Of a DNA stretch of 64,000 nt, positions 1 through 8,272 are shown one piece after another. The notes beneath the pieces were generated by a model. That model did no database searches. It was not told the origin of the DNA and was given only the letters and a program-made list of their open reading frames with translations. The stretch comes from Plastoroseomonas hellenica (lineage in GTDB: Bacteria > Pseudomonadota > Alphaproteobacteria > Acetobacterales > Acetobacteraceae). Position 1 is the stretch's first letter, and each line of letters opens with the position of its first letter. Made by a program: the position numbers and the translations under genes. The stretch covers positions 122,005 through 186,004 of the forward strand of contig NZ_JAAGBB010000007.1 in NCBI RefSeq assembly GCF_018129085.1, read 5' to 3'.

Positions 1-741
1 TTGCTGCTGCTGCTGTTCTGGCATCTGGCGGTGGCCGGGGGGATGACCCAGCTCATCCCCTCGCCCTATGACGTCGCGGAATACATGGTGGACTTCGCCT
101 GGGGCGGCATCTGGGACGATGCCTTCTCCGGCACCTTGCTCATCCACCTCGTCGCCTCCGCGACCCGAGTCTATGGCGGCTTCGCGCTGGCCGCGCTCTG
201 CGCTGTGCCGCTCGGCATCCTGATCGGGCGGGTGCCGCTGATCCGCGACCTGCTCGACCCTTTCCTGCAGCTCATGCGGCCCATCCCGGTCACTGCCTGG
301 CTGCCGCTCTCGATGATCCTCTTCGGGCTCGGGCCGCGCTCGGCTTTCTTCCTGGTCTTCCTCGGGGCCTTCTACCCGATCCTGCTCAACACCATCTTTG
401 GCGTTCGCAGCGTCGAGACGCGGCTGTTCGAAGCGGCGTCGATGCTCGGCTGCCGGGGCAATGCGCAGTTCTTCAAGGTGGTGCTGCCGGCCTCCCTGCC
501 ATCCATCTTCACCGGGCTCCGCCTCGGCCTCGGGCTCGCCTGGTTCGTTATCGTGGTCGGCGAGATGACCGGCGTGCCGCAGGGCCTCGGCGCCGTCATC
601 ATGGATGCGCGGACCTTGTCGCGCACCGAGCTCGTCATCTGCGGCATGATCGTGATCGGTATCGCCGGCTTCATCTCCGATCGCATCGTTCTCGCCCTGA
701 TGAACCGCCTGCTTCGCTGGAGCCCGCAGCATCATGGTTGA
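1..741 (+). CDS. ABC transporter permease, NitT/TauT (SsuC/TauC) type, 5'-partial
   Basis: Inner-membrane permease of a nitrate/sulfonate/taurine-type importer. Several hydrophobic segments are visible. The cytoplasmic EAA loop that docks on the ATPase starts near residue 144 (EAASMLG) and is followed by the usual VVLPASLPSIFTGLR stretch. The frame is open from the first base and the usual short N-terminal cytoplasmic tail is missing, so the true start probably lies before the window. Its last codons overlap the start of the ATPase gene by 8 bp, so the two are translationally coupled. The substrate cannot be read from the permease; the downstream ring-opening amidohydrolase suggests a cyclic amide or related N-compound (inference). 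Confidence 0.88.
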   Translation: MLLLLFWHLAVAGGMTQLIPSPYDVAEYMVDFAWGGIWDDAFSGTLLIHLVASATRVYGGFALAALCAVPLGILIGRVPLIRDLLDPFLQLMRPIPVTAWLPLSMILFGLGPRSAFFLVFLGAFYPILLNTIFGVRSVETRLFEAASMLGCRGNAQFFKVVLPASLPSIFTGLRLGLGLAWFVIVVGEMTGVPQGLGAVIMDARTLSRTELVICGMIVIGIAGFISDRIVLALMNRLLRWSPQHHG

Positions 742-1507
742 AATTCCCATCCTCGAGGTGAAGAACGTCTCCAAGCGCTTCGTGCTGCAGGGCCAGAGCA
801 TCGACGCGCTGCGCGACGCGAACCTGACCGTGCGCAAGGGCGAGTTCATCTGCTTGATCGGCGCTTCCGGCTGCGGCAAGTCGACCCTGCTCCGCATCGT
901 CGCCGGCTTCGAGCAGCCGACATCGGGGGAGGCGCTGATGTGGGGCAAGCCGGTCCTGGGCCCGGCGCCCGACCGCGGCATGGTGTTCCAGGATTACGGC
1001 CTGTTTCCCTGGCTCACCGTGCGCCAGAATATCGGCTTCGGCCCGGCCTCCCGCGGGCGCCCCAAGGCGGAGGTGCGGGAGACCGTCGACCGCTTCGTGG
1101 AGATGGTCGGGCTGACGCGCTTCGCCGATGTCTGGCCGCACCAGCTCTCGGGCGGCATGAAGCAGCGTGTCGCGATCGCGCGGGTGCTGGCGAATGACGC
1201 CGAGATGGTGCTGATGGACGAGCCCTTCGGCGCGCTCGATGCCATGACGCGCGAACGCCTGCAGGACGAGCTGCTGGAGATCTGGCAACGCACGGGCCTG
1301 ACGGTGCTCTTCGTCACCCATTCGATCGAGGAGGCGATCTTCCTCTCCAATCGGGTCGTGGTGATGGAGCCAGGCCCCGGCCGCATCGCCAGCACCCATG
1401 AGGTGGAGCTGCCGCGCCCGCGCGATGTCGCGAGCCCCGAATTCAACGCCGTGCGCCGCGTCCTGAGTGCCCGGCTGCACAGCCATCACGCGCCGAAGGC
1501 GGCATGA
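734..1507 (+). CDS. ABC transporter ATP-binding protein, NitT/TauT (SsuB/TauB) type
   Basis: ATPase partner of the preceding permease, 257 residues, normal for this family. Visible motifs are Walker A GASGCGKST (residues 43-51), Q-loop in MVFQDYGLFPW (83-93), signature LSGGMKQ (138-144), Walker B VLMDEP (159-164) and the switch histidine in THSIEEA. The ATG lies inside the end of the permease gene and the stop overlaps the amidohydrolase start by 4 bp, so permease, ATPase and hydrolase form one operon. The binding protein is not in the window and probably lies just upstream. Confidence 0.93.
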   Translation: MVEIPILEVKNVSKRFVLQGQSIDALRDANLTVRKGEFICLIGASGCGKSTLLRIVAGFEQPTSGEALMWGKPVLGPAPDRGMVFQDYGLFPWLTVRQNIGFGPASRGRPKAEVRETVDRFVEMVGLTRFADVWPHQLSGGMKQRVAIARVLANDAEMVLMDEPFGALDAMTRERLQDELLEIWQRTGLTVLFVTHSIEEAIFLSNRVVVMEPGPGRIASTHEVELPRPRDVASPEFNAVRRVLSARLHSHHAPKAA

Positions 1508-2607
1508 TCCGCCGCGCGGCCGTTCATCGCGTCGCGATGCGCCACCCCGGCGACGTCGCGGCCATTGAGGCGCTGTTCGACGCCGGCGTGCCGGACCCGC
1601 GCGATGTCGTCGCCATCCTCGGCAAGACCGAGGGCAATGGCTGCGTCAACGACTTCACCCGGGCCTTCGCGGTGCAGTCGCTGACCCAGATGCTCGCGGT
1701 GCGACTCGGCACCGCGCCGGCCGAGGTTGCGCACCGCGTCGCGATGGTGATGTCCGGCGGCACCGAGGGCGGGCTGTCGCCGCATTTCCTGGTCTTCAGC
1801 GTCGGCCGCACCGATGCTGCGGCGAATCCCGCCGGTGCACTCGCCATCGCCACCGCCTTCACCCGCGATTTCGCGCCGGAGGAGATCGGCCGCATGGCGC
1901 AGGTGGAAGCCACTGCCGAGGCCATCCGGGCCGCCGCTTCCGGCATGGCGGAGATCCACTACGTCCAGATCAAATGCCCGCTGCTGACCACGGAGCGCAT
2001 CGCGGAGGCCGCATCCCGCGGTGCCACCGTCGCGACCCACGACACCTATGCCTCGATGGGCCTGTCGCGCGGCGCCTCGGCGCTCGGCGTCGCGCTGGCG
2101 CTGGGGGAGGTCGCGCGCGACGCCCTGGCCGATGCGGCGATCGGCAGCGACACGGCGCTCTATTCCGGGCGCGCCGGCACCTCGGCCGGTGTCGAGCTGA
2201 TGCGCAACGAGATCATCCTGTTCGGCATGAGCCCGGACTGGGCGGGCGACCTCGTCATCGCCCATGACGTGATGGCGGATGCCATCGACCTGCCCGCGGT
2301 GCAGCGCGCGCTGCGCGCCGCCGGTCTGGATGCCGGCGGCGGGCAATTGCCGGACGCCGAGCAGGCGCGCCTGGTGGCCGTTCTGGCCAAGGCGGAGCCA
2401 TCCTCGGATGGCCGCATCCGCGGCGCGCGGCACATCATGAACGAGGACAGCGACATCAACGCCACGCGCCATGCCCGCGCCCTGGTCGGCGGCGTCATCG
2501 CTGCGGCCACCGGCCGCACCGCGCTCTTCGTCTCCGGCGGCGCCGAGCACCAGGGGCCGGATGGTGGCGGCCCGGTCGCGGTGATCGCGCGGCGCGCAGA
2601 TCTATAG
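1504..2607 (+). CDS. ring-opening amidohydrolase (cyanuric acid amidohydrolase/barbiturase family)
   Basis: Metal-assisted serine hydrolase that opens a cyclic imide/amide ring such as cyanuric acid or barbiturate. The 367-residue length fits the family (AtzD about 363). The toblerone-like fold has three repeats, each giving a Ser/Lys pair, and all three are readable: Lys41 (LGKTEGN) with Ser84 (MSGGTEGG), Lys157 (IKCP) with Ser227 (GTSAG), Lys296 (LAKAEPS) with Ser344 (VSGGAEHQGPDGGG). I cannot tell cyanuric acid from barbiturate by eye. It overlaps the ATPase gene by 4 bp and is followed 10 bp later by a PuuE-like deacetylase, which points to uptake and breakdown of a pyrimidine- or triazine-type ring. 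Confidence 0.93.
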   Translation: MIRRAAVHRVAMRHPGDVAAIEALFDAGVPDPRDVVAILGKTEGNGCVNDFTRAFAVQSLTQMLAVRLGTAPAEVAHRVAMVMSGGTEGGLSPHFLVFSVGRTDAAANPAGALAIATAFTRDFAPEEIGRMAQVEATAEAIRAAASGMAEIHYVQIKCPLLTTERIAEAASRGATVATHDTYASMGLSRGASALGVALALGEVARDALADAAIGSDTALYSGRAGTSAGVELMRNEIILFGMSPDWAGDLVIAHDVMADAIDLPAVQRALRAAGLDAGGGQLPDAEQARLVAVLAKAEPSSDGRIRGARHIMNEDSDINATRHARALVGGVIAAATGRTALFVSGGAEHQGPDGGGPVAVIARRADL

Positions 2608-2617
2608 GGAGCCCACC

Positions 2618-3502
2618 ATGCCGCAGCGCCCCGAGCAGCGCCTGGCTTACACCGCCGCGATCGACCGCCCGGCACTGACGCTGCCCGGCGGCGCGAAGCT
2701 CGCCATCTGGCCCGTGGTGAATGTCGAGCACTGGCTGATCGACAATCCGATGCCGCGCCAGGTGCTGTCACCGCCGACCGGCGCCGCCCTGTTGCCGGAC
2801 GTGCCGAACTGGGCCTGGCATGAATACGGGATGCGGGTCGGCTTCTGGCGCTTCGCCGATGCCTTCGCCAGACGCGGCATCCGGCCGACCCTCTCCTGCA
2901 ACGCCTCGGTCTGCCTGGAATATCCCCGCGTCGCCGCGGCCGCGCGCGATGCCGGATGGGACTTCATGGGCCATGGCTTCCATCAGGTGCCGACGCATCG
3001 CATCGAGGATCAGCGGGCGATGATCTTCCGCAGCGTGGAGACGATCGCCGCCTTCACCCAGGCGCCGGTGCTGGGCTGGCTCGGCCCAGGCCTCACGGAG
3101 ACGCTGGAGACGCCGGACCTGCTGGCCGAAGCCGGCATCCGCTATCTCGGCGATTTCCCGGTCGATGATCGCCCGTCGCGCATTGCGACGGCGCATGGGC
3201 CGCTGGTAGCACTGCCCTATCCGGTCGAGCTGAACGACATCCCGGTGGTCATGATCCAGCACCATGCGGAGGAGGAGCTCGGCCGCCGCGCCATGCTCGC
3301 CGCGGCCCGGTTGCTGGCGGAAGCGGAGACCAGCGGGGCGCGGGTGATGGGGATCGCGGTGCACCCCTATATCTCCGCGGTGCCGCACCGGATTGCCGCC
3401 TTCGAGGCGATGCTGGACAGCCTCGCGGCCCTGCCGGGGGTGGTGTTCCGGCAGGGCCGCGACCTGCTTGACTGGTATCTCGCGAGCGGCGATCCCGCCT
3501 GA
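2618..3502 (+). CDS. polysaccharide deacetylase family protein, PuuE (allantoinase)-like
   Basis: NodB-fold hydrolase of 294 residues. The N-terminal layout (WPVVNVEHW), the GIRPTLSCNASVCLEYPRV block and GWDFMGHGFHQ match the PuuE/allantoinase-like branch, which acts on small cyclic amides rather than chitin. The C-terminal part carries IAVHPYISAVPHR, the usual last metal/substrate motif. A good ribosome site (AGGGAG) precedes the ATG. As last gene of the operon with the ring-opening amidohydrolase, it may cleave a second C-N bond of the same substrate (inference). A true chitooligosaccharide deacetylase is unlikely because no signal peptide is present. Confidence 0.85.
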   Translation: MPQRPEQRLAYTAAIDRPALTLPGGAKLAIWPVVNVEHWLIDNPMPRQVLSPPTGAALLPDVPNWAWHEYGMRVGFWRFADAFARRGIRPTLSCNASVCLEYPRVAAAARDAGWDFMGHGFHQVPTHRIEDQRAMIFRSVETIAAFTQAPVLGWLGPGLTETLETPDLLAEAGIRYLGDFPVDDRPSRIATAHGPLVALPYPVELNDIPVVMIQHHAEEELGRRAMLAAARLLAEAETSGARVMGIAVHPYISAVPHRIAAFEAMLDSLAALPGVVFRQGRDLLDWYLASGDPA

Positions 3503-3543
3503 CACGGGCCGTTGCCGGCCCGCATCCGTCCAGCGGTGCCCGC

Positions 3544-3960
3544 TTACTTCGTGATGCGCGGGCCGCCGAGCCCGCCGCCGGGCTGGCCGCCGCCCGGCTG
3601 GCCGCCGCCGGTCTGGGCGCCGCCGCTGCCCGACCAGGCCTCACGGATGCGCTCCAGCACCGGGGCGGTCGCCTGGGTATTGTCGCCGGCGACGGTCGCC
3701 ACCACGACGCCCGCGGACGGGACGCAGTAGATGGTCGCGAGCGTCGTGCCGTCCTGCGGCTCGGCGCCGACGCTGGCATTGCCGGTCCCCAGCACGCGCA
3801 GCCCGGCGCGCTCGAAGACCTCGCGCGCCCGCTGGTGGCAGTCCGGCATCGGACTGTTGCGGCCGATCGAAAAATGGATCTGGCTGACGCCATAGGCGTT
3901 GGCCTGGCTCAACGGCAGCGCCGCGAGGGCGGTGACGAAGCAGAGAGCGGTGAGGCGCAT
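3544..3960 (-). CDS. small secreted protein of unknown function with Gly/Gln/Pro-rich tail
   Basis: 138 residues. The N terminus is a clear signal peptide (basic start, hydrophobic stretch, cleavage likely after QANA near residue 22). The mature part holds two cysteines (DCHQ and YCVP) that could form a disulfide. The last 30 residues are low-complexity with repeated GGGQP units. I do not recognise the family. It converges on the deacetylase gene about 40 bp away and looks monocistronic; there is no functional hint from its neighbours. Confidence 0.7.
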   Translation of the reverse strand: MRLTALCFVTALAALPLSQANAYGVSQIHFSIGRNSPMPDCHQRAREVFERAGLRVLGTGNASVGAEPQDGTTLATIYCVPSAGVVVATVAGDNTQATAPVLERIREAWSGSGGAQTGGGQPGGGQPGGGLGGPRITK

Positions 3961-4073
3961 CGACGGAGCTCCCGAACGGTTCTTGCTGACAAAACCTAGA
4001 ACGTTGCGTGGCCGGTAGTGAAGCCGTGGCTGATGAAATTCGCTGAAAGAGTCCAGGAAGTGATCGCAATCGT

Positions 4074-4289
4074 TCAGCGCAGGCCGCTGTCCACGCGCCG
4101 CGCCAGCCGGCGCGCGAGCAGATAGCCGATGATGCCGGAAAGCGGTGCCGCTGGCAGCACCAGCAGCCAGCCAATATGCGCGCCCTGCACGGCGAGCCCG
4201 AGCCCGACCCCGAGCATCAGCCCACCCACGAGGCTGCCCATGACCCCCGCGGTCAGGCCGAGGACCAGGATTTCTTCGCGCGTCACCAT
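4074..4289 (-). CDS. small membrane protein of unknown function
   Basis: About 71 residues from the chosen ATG. A TTG 12 codons upstream also keeps the frame open, but neither start has a strong ribosome site. Two hydrophobic segments rich in Gly and Leu are separated by a short loop (QGAHIG), and the C terminus is basic (ARRLARR), predicting an inner-membrane hairpin with both ends in the cytoplasm. No family recognised. It sits alone, divergent from rpsD; the roughly 220 bp between them should hold the rpsD promoter, although I see no clear consensus. Confidence 0.55.
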   Translation of the reverse strand: MVTREEILVLGLTAGVMGSLVGGLMLGVGLGLAVQGAHIGWLLVLPAAPLSGIIGYLLARRLARRVDSGLR

Positions 4290-4508
4290 GGCGCCGGAGT
4301 AGGGGCCCGGCCCATGGTTTGACAAGCCCCGGAGGCGCCCCTATAGCCGCGCCTCTTCCCGGGAACGTGGACGGGCCGGGGCATCGCGCATGCGCATGCC
4401 CTCGCGGCCTGCGCCCGCCAGGGTCCGTCCGGGACCCAGGACTACCGGGACAACAGAGCGACGAGGCCCTGGCAAGGGGTCCGCGCGACGACGACGAAGG
4501 ACACGCGC

Positions 4509-5126
4509 ATGACGAAGCGCGCCGAAAGCAAGTACAAGATCAACCGCCGCCTTGGGGTGAACCTCTGGGGCCGGGCGAAGAGCCCCGTCAACAAGCGGGA
4601 CTACGGGCCGGGCCAGCATGGCCAGCGCCGCAAGAACAAGCCGACCGACTTCGGCATCCAGCTCATGGCGAAGCAGAAGCTGAAGGGCTACTACGGCAAC
4701 ATCGGCGAGAAGGCATTCCGCAAGTATTACGAGGAGGCCGTGCGCCGCAAGGGCGACACCTCCGAGAACCTGATCGAGCTGCTGGAGCGCCGCCTGGACG
4801 CCGTGGTCTACCGCATGAAGCTGGCGGTGACCCCCTTCGCGGCCCGCCAGTTCGTGAACCACGGCCATGTCACGGTGAACGGCAAGCGCCTCAACATCCC
4901 GTCCTACATCGTGAAGGACAATGATGTGATCGAGGTGAAGGAGAGCTCGAAGCAGCTCGTCGCCGTCCTCGACGCCGCCCAGAGCGGCGAGCGCGAGGTG
5001 CCGGAGTACATCGAGATCGACCACCGTGCCATGAAGGGCCGCTTCCTGCGCGCGCCCAAGCTCTCGGATGTGCCCTACCCCGTGCAGATGGAGCCGAACC
5101 TGGTCGTCGAGTTCTACTCGCGCTGA
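4509..5126 (+). CDS. rpsD: 30S ribosomal protein S4
   Basis: Primary 16S rRNA-binding protein that nucleates small-subunit assembly, 205 residues as expected. The N terminus ([14 protein letters not shown], then [20 protein letters not shown]) is diagnostic. The S4 RNA-binding domain follows from about residue 93 ([12 protein letters not shown], then [14 protein letters not shown]), and the end VEFYSR matches the family. The gene stands alone, as is common in alphaproteobacteria where rpsD is outside the alpha operon. It is closed by a strong hairpin terminator starting 25 bp after the stop. Confidence 0.98.
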   Translation: MTKRAESKYKINRRLGVNLWGRAKSPVNKRDYGPGQHGQRRKNKPTDFGIQLMAKQKLKGYYGNIGEKAFRKYYEEAVRRKGDTSENLIELLERRLDAVVYRMKLAVTPFAARQFVNHGHVTVNGKRLNIPSYIVKDNDVIEVKESSKQLVAVLDAAQSGEREVPEYIEIDHRAMKGRFLRAPKLSDVPYPVQMEPNLVVEFYSR

Positions 5127-5150
5127 TCCGGCTGCCCTGACGCGATATCG

Positions 5151-5190
5151 AAAGGCCCGGGACCGATGGTCCCGGGCCTTTCTTCTTTCT
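5151..5190 (+). terminator. Rho-independent terminator after rpsD, probably bidirectional
   Basis: Perfect 14-bp stem: left arm 5151-5164 (AAAGGCCCGGGACC), 3-nt loop, right arm 5168-5181, followed by the T-rich run TTCTTTCT. The left arm begins with AAA, so the same hairpin has a short U-tract in the other direction. It lies between the convergent rpsD and grxD genes and can serve both. Confidence 0.93.
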
Positions 5191-5241
5191 CAGCCGGCTT
5201 GCGGGGCGCCGGCCTCGAGGGCAGGCGCCAGCCCGCGAGGC

Positions 5242-5580
5242 TTAGGCCTCGGCCTTGTGCGGCACGCCTTTTTCGGCCAGCAGCGCGGAGAGCTCGCCGG
5301 ACTGGAACATCTCGGTGACGATGTCGCAGCCGCCAACGAACTCGCCCGCGACATAGAGCTGCGGGATGGTCGGCCAGTTGCTGAAGCTCTTGATGCCCTC
5401 GCGCAGCTCCATGTCCTCCAGCACGTTCACGCCCTTGAAGGGCACGCCTATGTGGGAAAGGATCTGCACCACGCGGGCGGAGAACCCGCATTGCGGAAAG
5501 ACCGGCGTGCCCTTCATGAAGAGCAGCACGGGGCTCTGGTCGATTTCGCCCTGGATGCGGGCGTGAACGGCTTCGGTCAT
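5242..5580 (-). CDS. grxD: monothiol glutaredoxin, Grx4 family
   Basis: CGFS-type glutaredoxin that carries and hands over [2Fe-2S] clusters, usually as a heterocomplex with BolA. 112 residues from the chosen ATG; an upstream in-frame extension to 5727 runs into the bolA region and is rejected. The active site is C31-GFS in the context [14 protein letters not shown], followed by [10 protein letters not shown] (cis-proline) and GGCDIVTEM (glutathione binding). It follows bolA by 10 bp, so the two known partners are co-transcribed at the end of the pur cluster. Confidence 0.96.
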   Translation of the reverse strand: MTEAVHARIQGEIDQSPVLLFMKGTPVFPQCGFSARVVQILSHIGVPFKGVNVLEDMELREGIKSFSNWPTIPQLYVAGEFVGGCDIVTEMFQSGELSALLAEKGVPHKAEA

Positions 5581-5590
5581 CGCTGTGTCC

Positions 5591-5824
5591 CTATTCCGGT
5601 GCGGCCGTCTGCAGGGCGAGGGCGTGCAGCACGCCCCCCATGCGGCCCTGCAGGGCAGCGTAGACGATCTGGTGCTGCTTGACGCGGGAGATGCCCCGGA
5701 AACTCTCGGAGATGACGGTCGCGGCATAGTGGTCGCCGTCGCCGGCGAGGTCCTCGATCGTCACCATGGCGTCGGGGATCGCCGCCTTGATCAGCGCTTC
5801 GATCTCCGCCGGCTGCATCGCCAT
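5591..5824 (-). CDS. BolA family protein
   Basis: Small class II KH-fold protein of 77 residues that partners with monothiol glutaredoxins in Fe-S trafficking. Visible family marks are [12 protein letters not shown] (residues 31-42), then [15 protein letters not shown] with His51, the usual cluster-ligand histidine. It lies 3 bp after purL and 10 bp before grxD. I cannot tell whether it is the BolA or IbaG/BolA2 type; the short C terminus favours the IbaG-like kind. Confidence 0.92.
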   Translation of the reverse strand: MAMQPAEIEALIKAAIPDAMVTIEDLAGDGDHYAATVISESFRGISRVKQHQIVYAALQGRMGGVLHALALQTAAPE

Positions 5825-5827
5825 GCC

Positions 5828-8035
5828 TCAACCCCCCATCAGCGCCGGGAGCGTCGCCTCATGCGCCGCCCGCAGCTCGTTCACGGATATGGAACCTTGA
5901 CCGTCCAGCGCCAAGGCCCCACCGCCGGTGCGGCCCAGGCGATAGGCCGGCACCCCGGCACCCGCGGCGGCGATCTTGAGGTCATCGGCGCTGGCCACGG
6001 CCACGACGTAGCGGCCCTGATCCTCCCCGAACCAGAAGGCATGCGGCGGGATGGTCTCCGGCGCCGGCTCCAGCGCCACGCCGACGCCCTTGCCCATCGC
6101 CATCTCCGCGACCGCGACCAGCAGCCCGCCATCGGAGACGTCGTGGCAGGCCGTGATGGTGCCATCCAGGATGCGGGCGCGGACGAAATCGCCGGCGCGG
6201 CGTTCGGCCGCCAGGTCGACCGGCGGCGGCGCCCCTTCCTCCCGCCCCGCGATCTCGCGCAGCCAGAGCGACTGGCCGAGCCAGCCATGCGTCTCGCCGA
6301 GCAGCACGAGGTCGAGCCCGGCGTCGAAGGCGAGGCCGATCGCCTGGGCCGCATCCTCCAGCACGCCGACGCCGCCGATCGCGGGGGTGGGTAGGATCCC
6401 GCGGCCCTCGGTCTCGTTGTAGAGCGAGACATTGCCGGAGATCACCGGGAAGTCGAGCGTATGGCAGGCGGACGCCATGCCACGCACCGCGGCGGCGAAC
6501 TGGCCCATGATCTCGGGCTTCTCGGGGTTGCCGAAATTCATGTTGTCGGTGATGGCGAGCGGTTGGGCGCCGACCGCGGTCAGGTTGCGCCAGGCCTCGG
6601 TCACCGCCTGGCGGCCGCCCTCCTCGGGGTCCGCGTAGCAGTAGCGGGGCGTGCAGTCGGTGGTCATGGCGAGCGCCCGTTTGCGGCCCTCGATCTTGAC
6701 CACGGCGGCGTCGGCGCCGCCCGGGCGCTGCACGGTCTGACCGTTCACTAGGCTGTCATACTGGTCCCAGATCCAGCGGCGGGAGCAGAGGTCGAGCGAG
6801 CCGACCAGCGACTTCAGCGCCGGCAGCACGCCGACCGGATCGGGGATGTCGCCGGCCTCGAGGATCGGGGACCTCGGCGTGTCCGCGATCGGGCGGCGGT
6901 AGAGGGGGGCTTCCGATTCCAGCGGCGCCAGCGGGATGTCGGCTTCGACCACGCCGTTGTGGCGGATGACGATCCGGCCGCTATTGGTCAGGTGGCCGAT
7001 GACAGCGAAATCCAGCTCCCACTTGCGGAAGATCGCCTCGGCCTCGGGCTCCCGCCCGGGCTTCAGGATCATCAGCATGCGTTCCTGGCTCTCGGAGAGC
7101 ATCATCTCGTAGGCGCTCATCCCCTCCTCGCGCTGGGGGACGCGCTCCATGAACAGCTCGATGCCGACGCCGCCCTTGCTGGCCATCTCCACACCGCTGC
7201 TGGTGAGGCCGGCCGCGCCCATGTCCTGGATGGCGACGATGGCGTCGGTCGCCATCAGCTCCAGGCAGGCCTCGATCAGCAGCTTCTCGGCGAAGGGGTC
7301 GCCGATCTGCACGGTCGGGCGCTTCTCCTCGCTGTCGGCGCTGAATTCGGCGCTCGCCATGGTGGCGCCGTGGATGCCGTCGCGGCCGGTCTTGGAGCCG
7401 ACATAGACGACCGGATTGCCGACGCCGGCGGCGGCGCTGAGGAAGATGCGGTCGGAATGGGCGATGCCGACGGTCATCGCATTGACCAGCGGGTTGCCGT
7501 TGTAGGCGGGGTGGAAATTCACCTCGCCGCCCACCGTCGGCACGCCGACGCAATTGCCGTAGCCGCCGATGCCGCGTACCACGCCGTCGATCACCTGCTT
7601 CATGCGCGGCGCGTCGGGGCTGCCGAAGCGGAGCGCGTTGAGGTTGGCGATTGGCCGCGCGCCCATCGTGAAGACGTCGCGCAGGATGCCGCCGACCCCC
7701 GTCGCCGCGCCGTTATAGGGCTCGATGTAGCTCGGGTGGTTGTGGCTCTCCATCTTGAAGACCGCCGCCAGCCCCTCGCCGATGTCGATGACGCCGGCAT
7801 TCTCGCCCGGGCCCTGGATCACCCAGGGCGCCTTGGTCGGCAGCTCCCGCAACCAGACGCGGGAGGATTTGTAGGAGCAGTGCTCGCTCCACATCACGCT
7901 GAAGACGCCGAGCTCGGTGAGGGAGGGGGTGCGGCCGAGGATGACCAGCACCCGCTCGTACTCCTCCGGCTTCAGGCCGAATTCGGCGGCAAGCTGCTGG
8001 GCGCGGGCGGCGTCGAGGGGGGCGGGGGCGGACAT
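5828..8035 (-). CDS. purL: phosphoribosylformylglycinamidine synthase subunit PurL
   Basis: Synthetase subunit of the PurSQL complex, making FGAM from FGAR, ATP and the ammonia supplied by PurQ. 735 residues with the chosen ATG, which is the length of the small PurL that needs PurS and PurQ; both are present upstream. Motifs: [23 protein letters not shown] (catalytic His), [16 protein letters not shown], and in the second half [19 protein letters not shown] at 8086 would add 17 residues unlike the family. Unusually, it is separated from purQ by a plus-strand outer-membrane gene, so it must have its own promoter in 8036-8272. Confidence 0.97.
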   Translation of the reverse strand: MSAPAPLDAARAQQLAAEFGLKPEEYERVLVILGRTPSLTELGVFSVMWSEHCSYKSSRVWLRELPTKAPWVIQGPGENAGVIDIGEGLAAVFKMESHNHPSYIEPYNGAATGVGGILRDVFTMGARPIANLNALRFGSPDAPRMKQVIDGVVRGIGGYGNCVGVPTVGGEVNFHPAYNGNPLVNAMTVGIAHSDRIFLSAAAGVGNPVVYVGSKTGRDGIHGATMASAEFSADSEEKRPTVQIGDPFAEKLLIEACLELMATDAIVAIQDMGAAGLTSSGVEMASKGGVGIELFMERVPQREEGMSAYEMMLSESQERMLMILKPGREPEAEAIFRKWELDFAVIGHLTNSGRIVIRHNGVVEADIPLAPLESEAPLYRRPIADTPRSPILEAGDIPDPVGVLPALKSLVGSLDLCSRRWIWDQYDSLVNGQTVQRPGGADAAVVKIEGRKRALAMTTDCTPRYCYADPEEGGRQAVTEAWRNLTAVGAQPLAITDNMNFGNPEKPEIMGQFAAAVRGMASACHTLDFPVISGNVSLYNETEGRGILPTPAIGGVGVLEDAAQAIGLAFDAGLDLVLLGETHGWLGQSLWLREIAGREEGAPPPVDLAAERRAGDFVRARILDGTITACHDVSDGGLLVAVAEMAMGKGVGVALEPAPETIPPHAFWFGEDQGRYVVAVASADDLKIAAAGAGVPAYRLGRTGGGALALDGQGSISVNELRAAHEATLPALMGG

Positions 8036-8272
8036 AACCGCGTTGTCGGCAGGCGCGCGCCGAATGTCCAGGGGGGCCTTCGTCACGGCCCGCAGAGCGG
8101 AGGCGCATGGCGTTCATCGCAGCTTGCTGCGACCTCATCCCCAGAGGTGGGACGAGCGTCCACCTCTCGGATACACGGTGACGTGCTCGGGCGGAAGCCA
8201 AAGCGTTGCAGTTTCGGATCGACGACTGCGGCGGCCATCGGCGATGCTGGCGACCGGTCATGGAGGTGGACG

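Noticed and set aside
6959..8272. Long in-frame extension upstream of the LCCL-OmpA start
   Set aside because: It runs antisense through purL; the ATG at 8273 has a strong ribosome site and a signal peptide.
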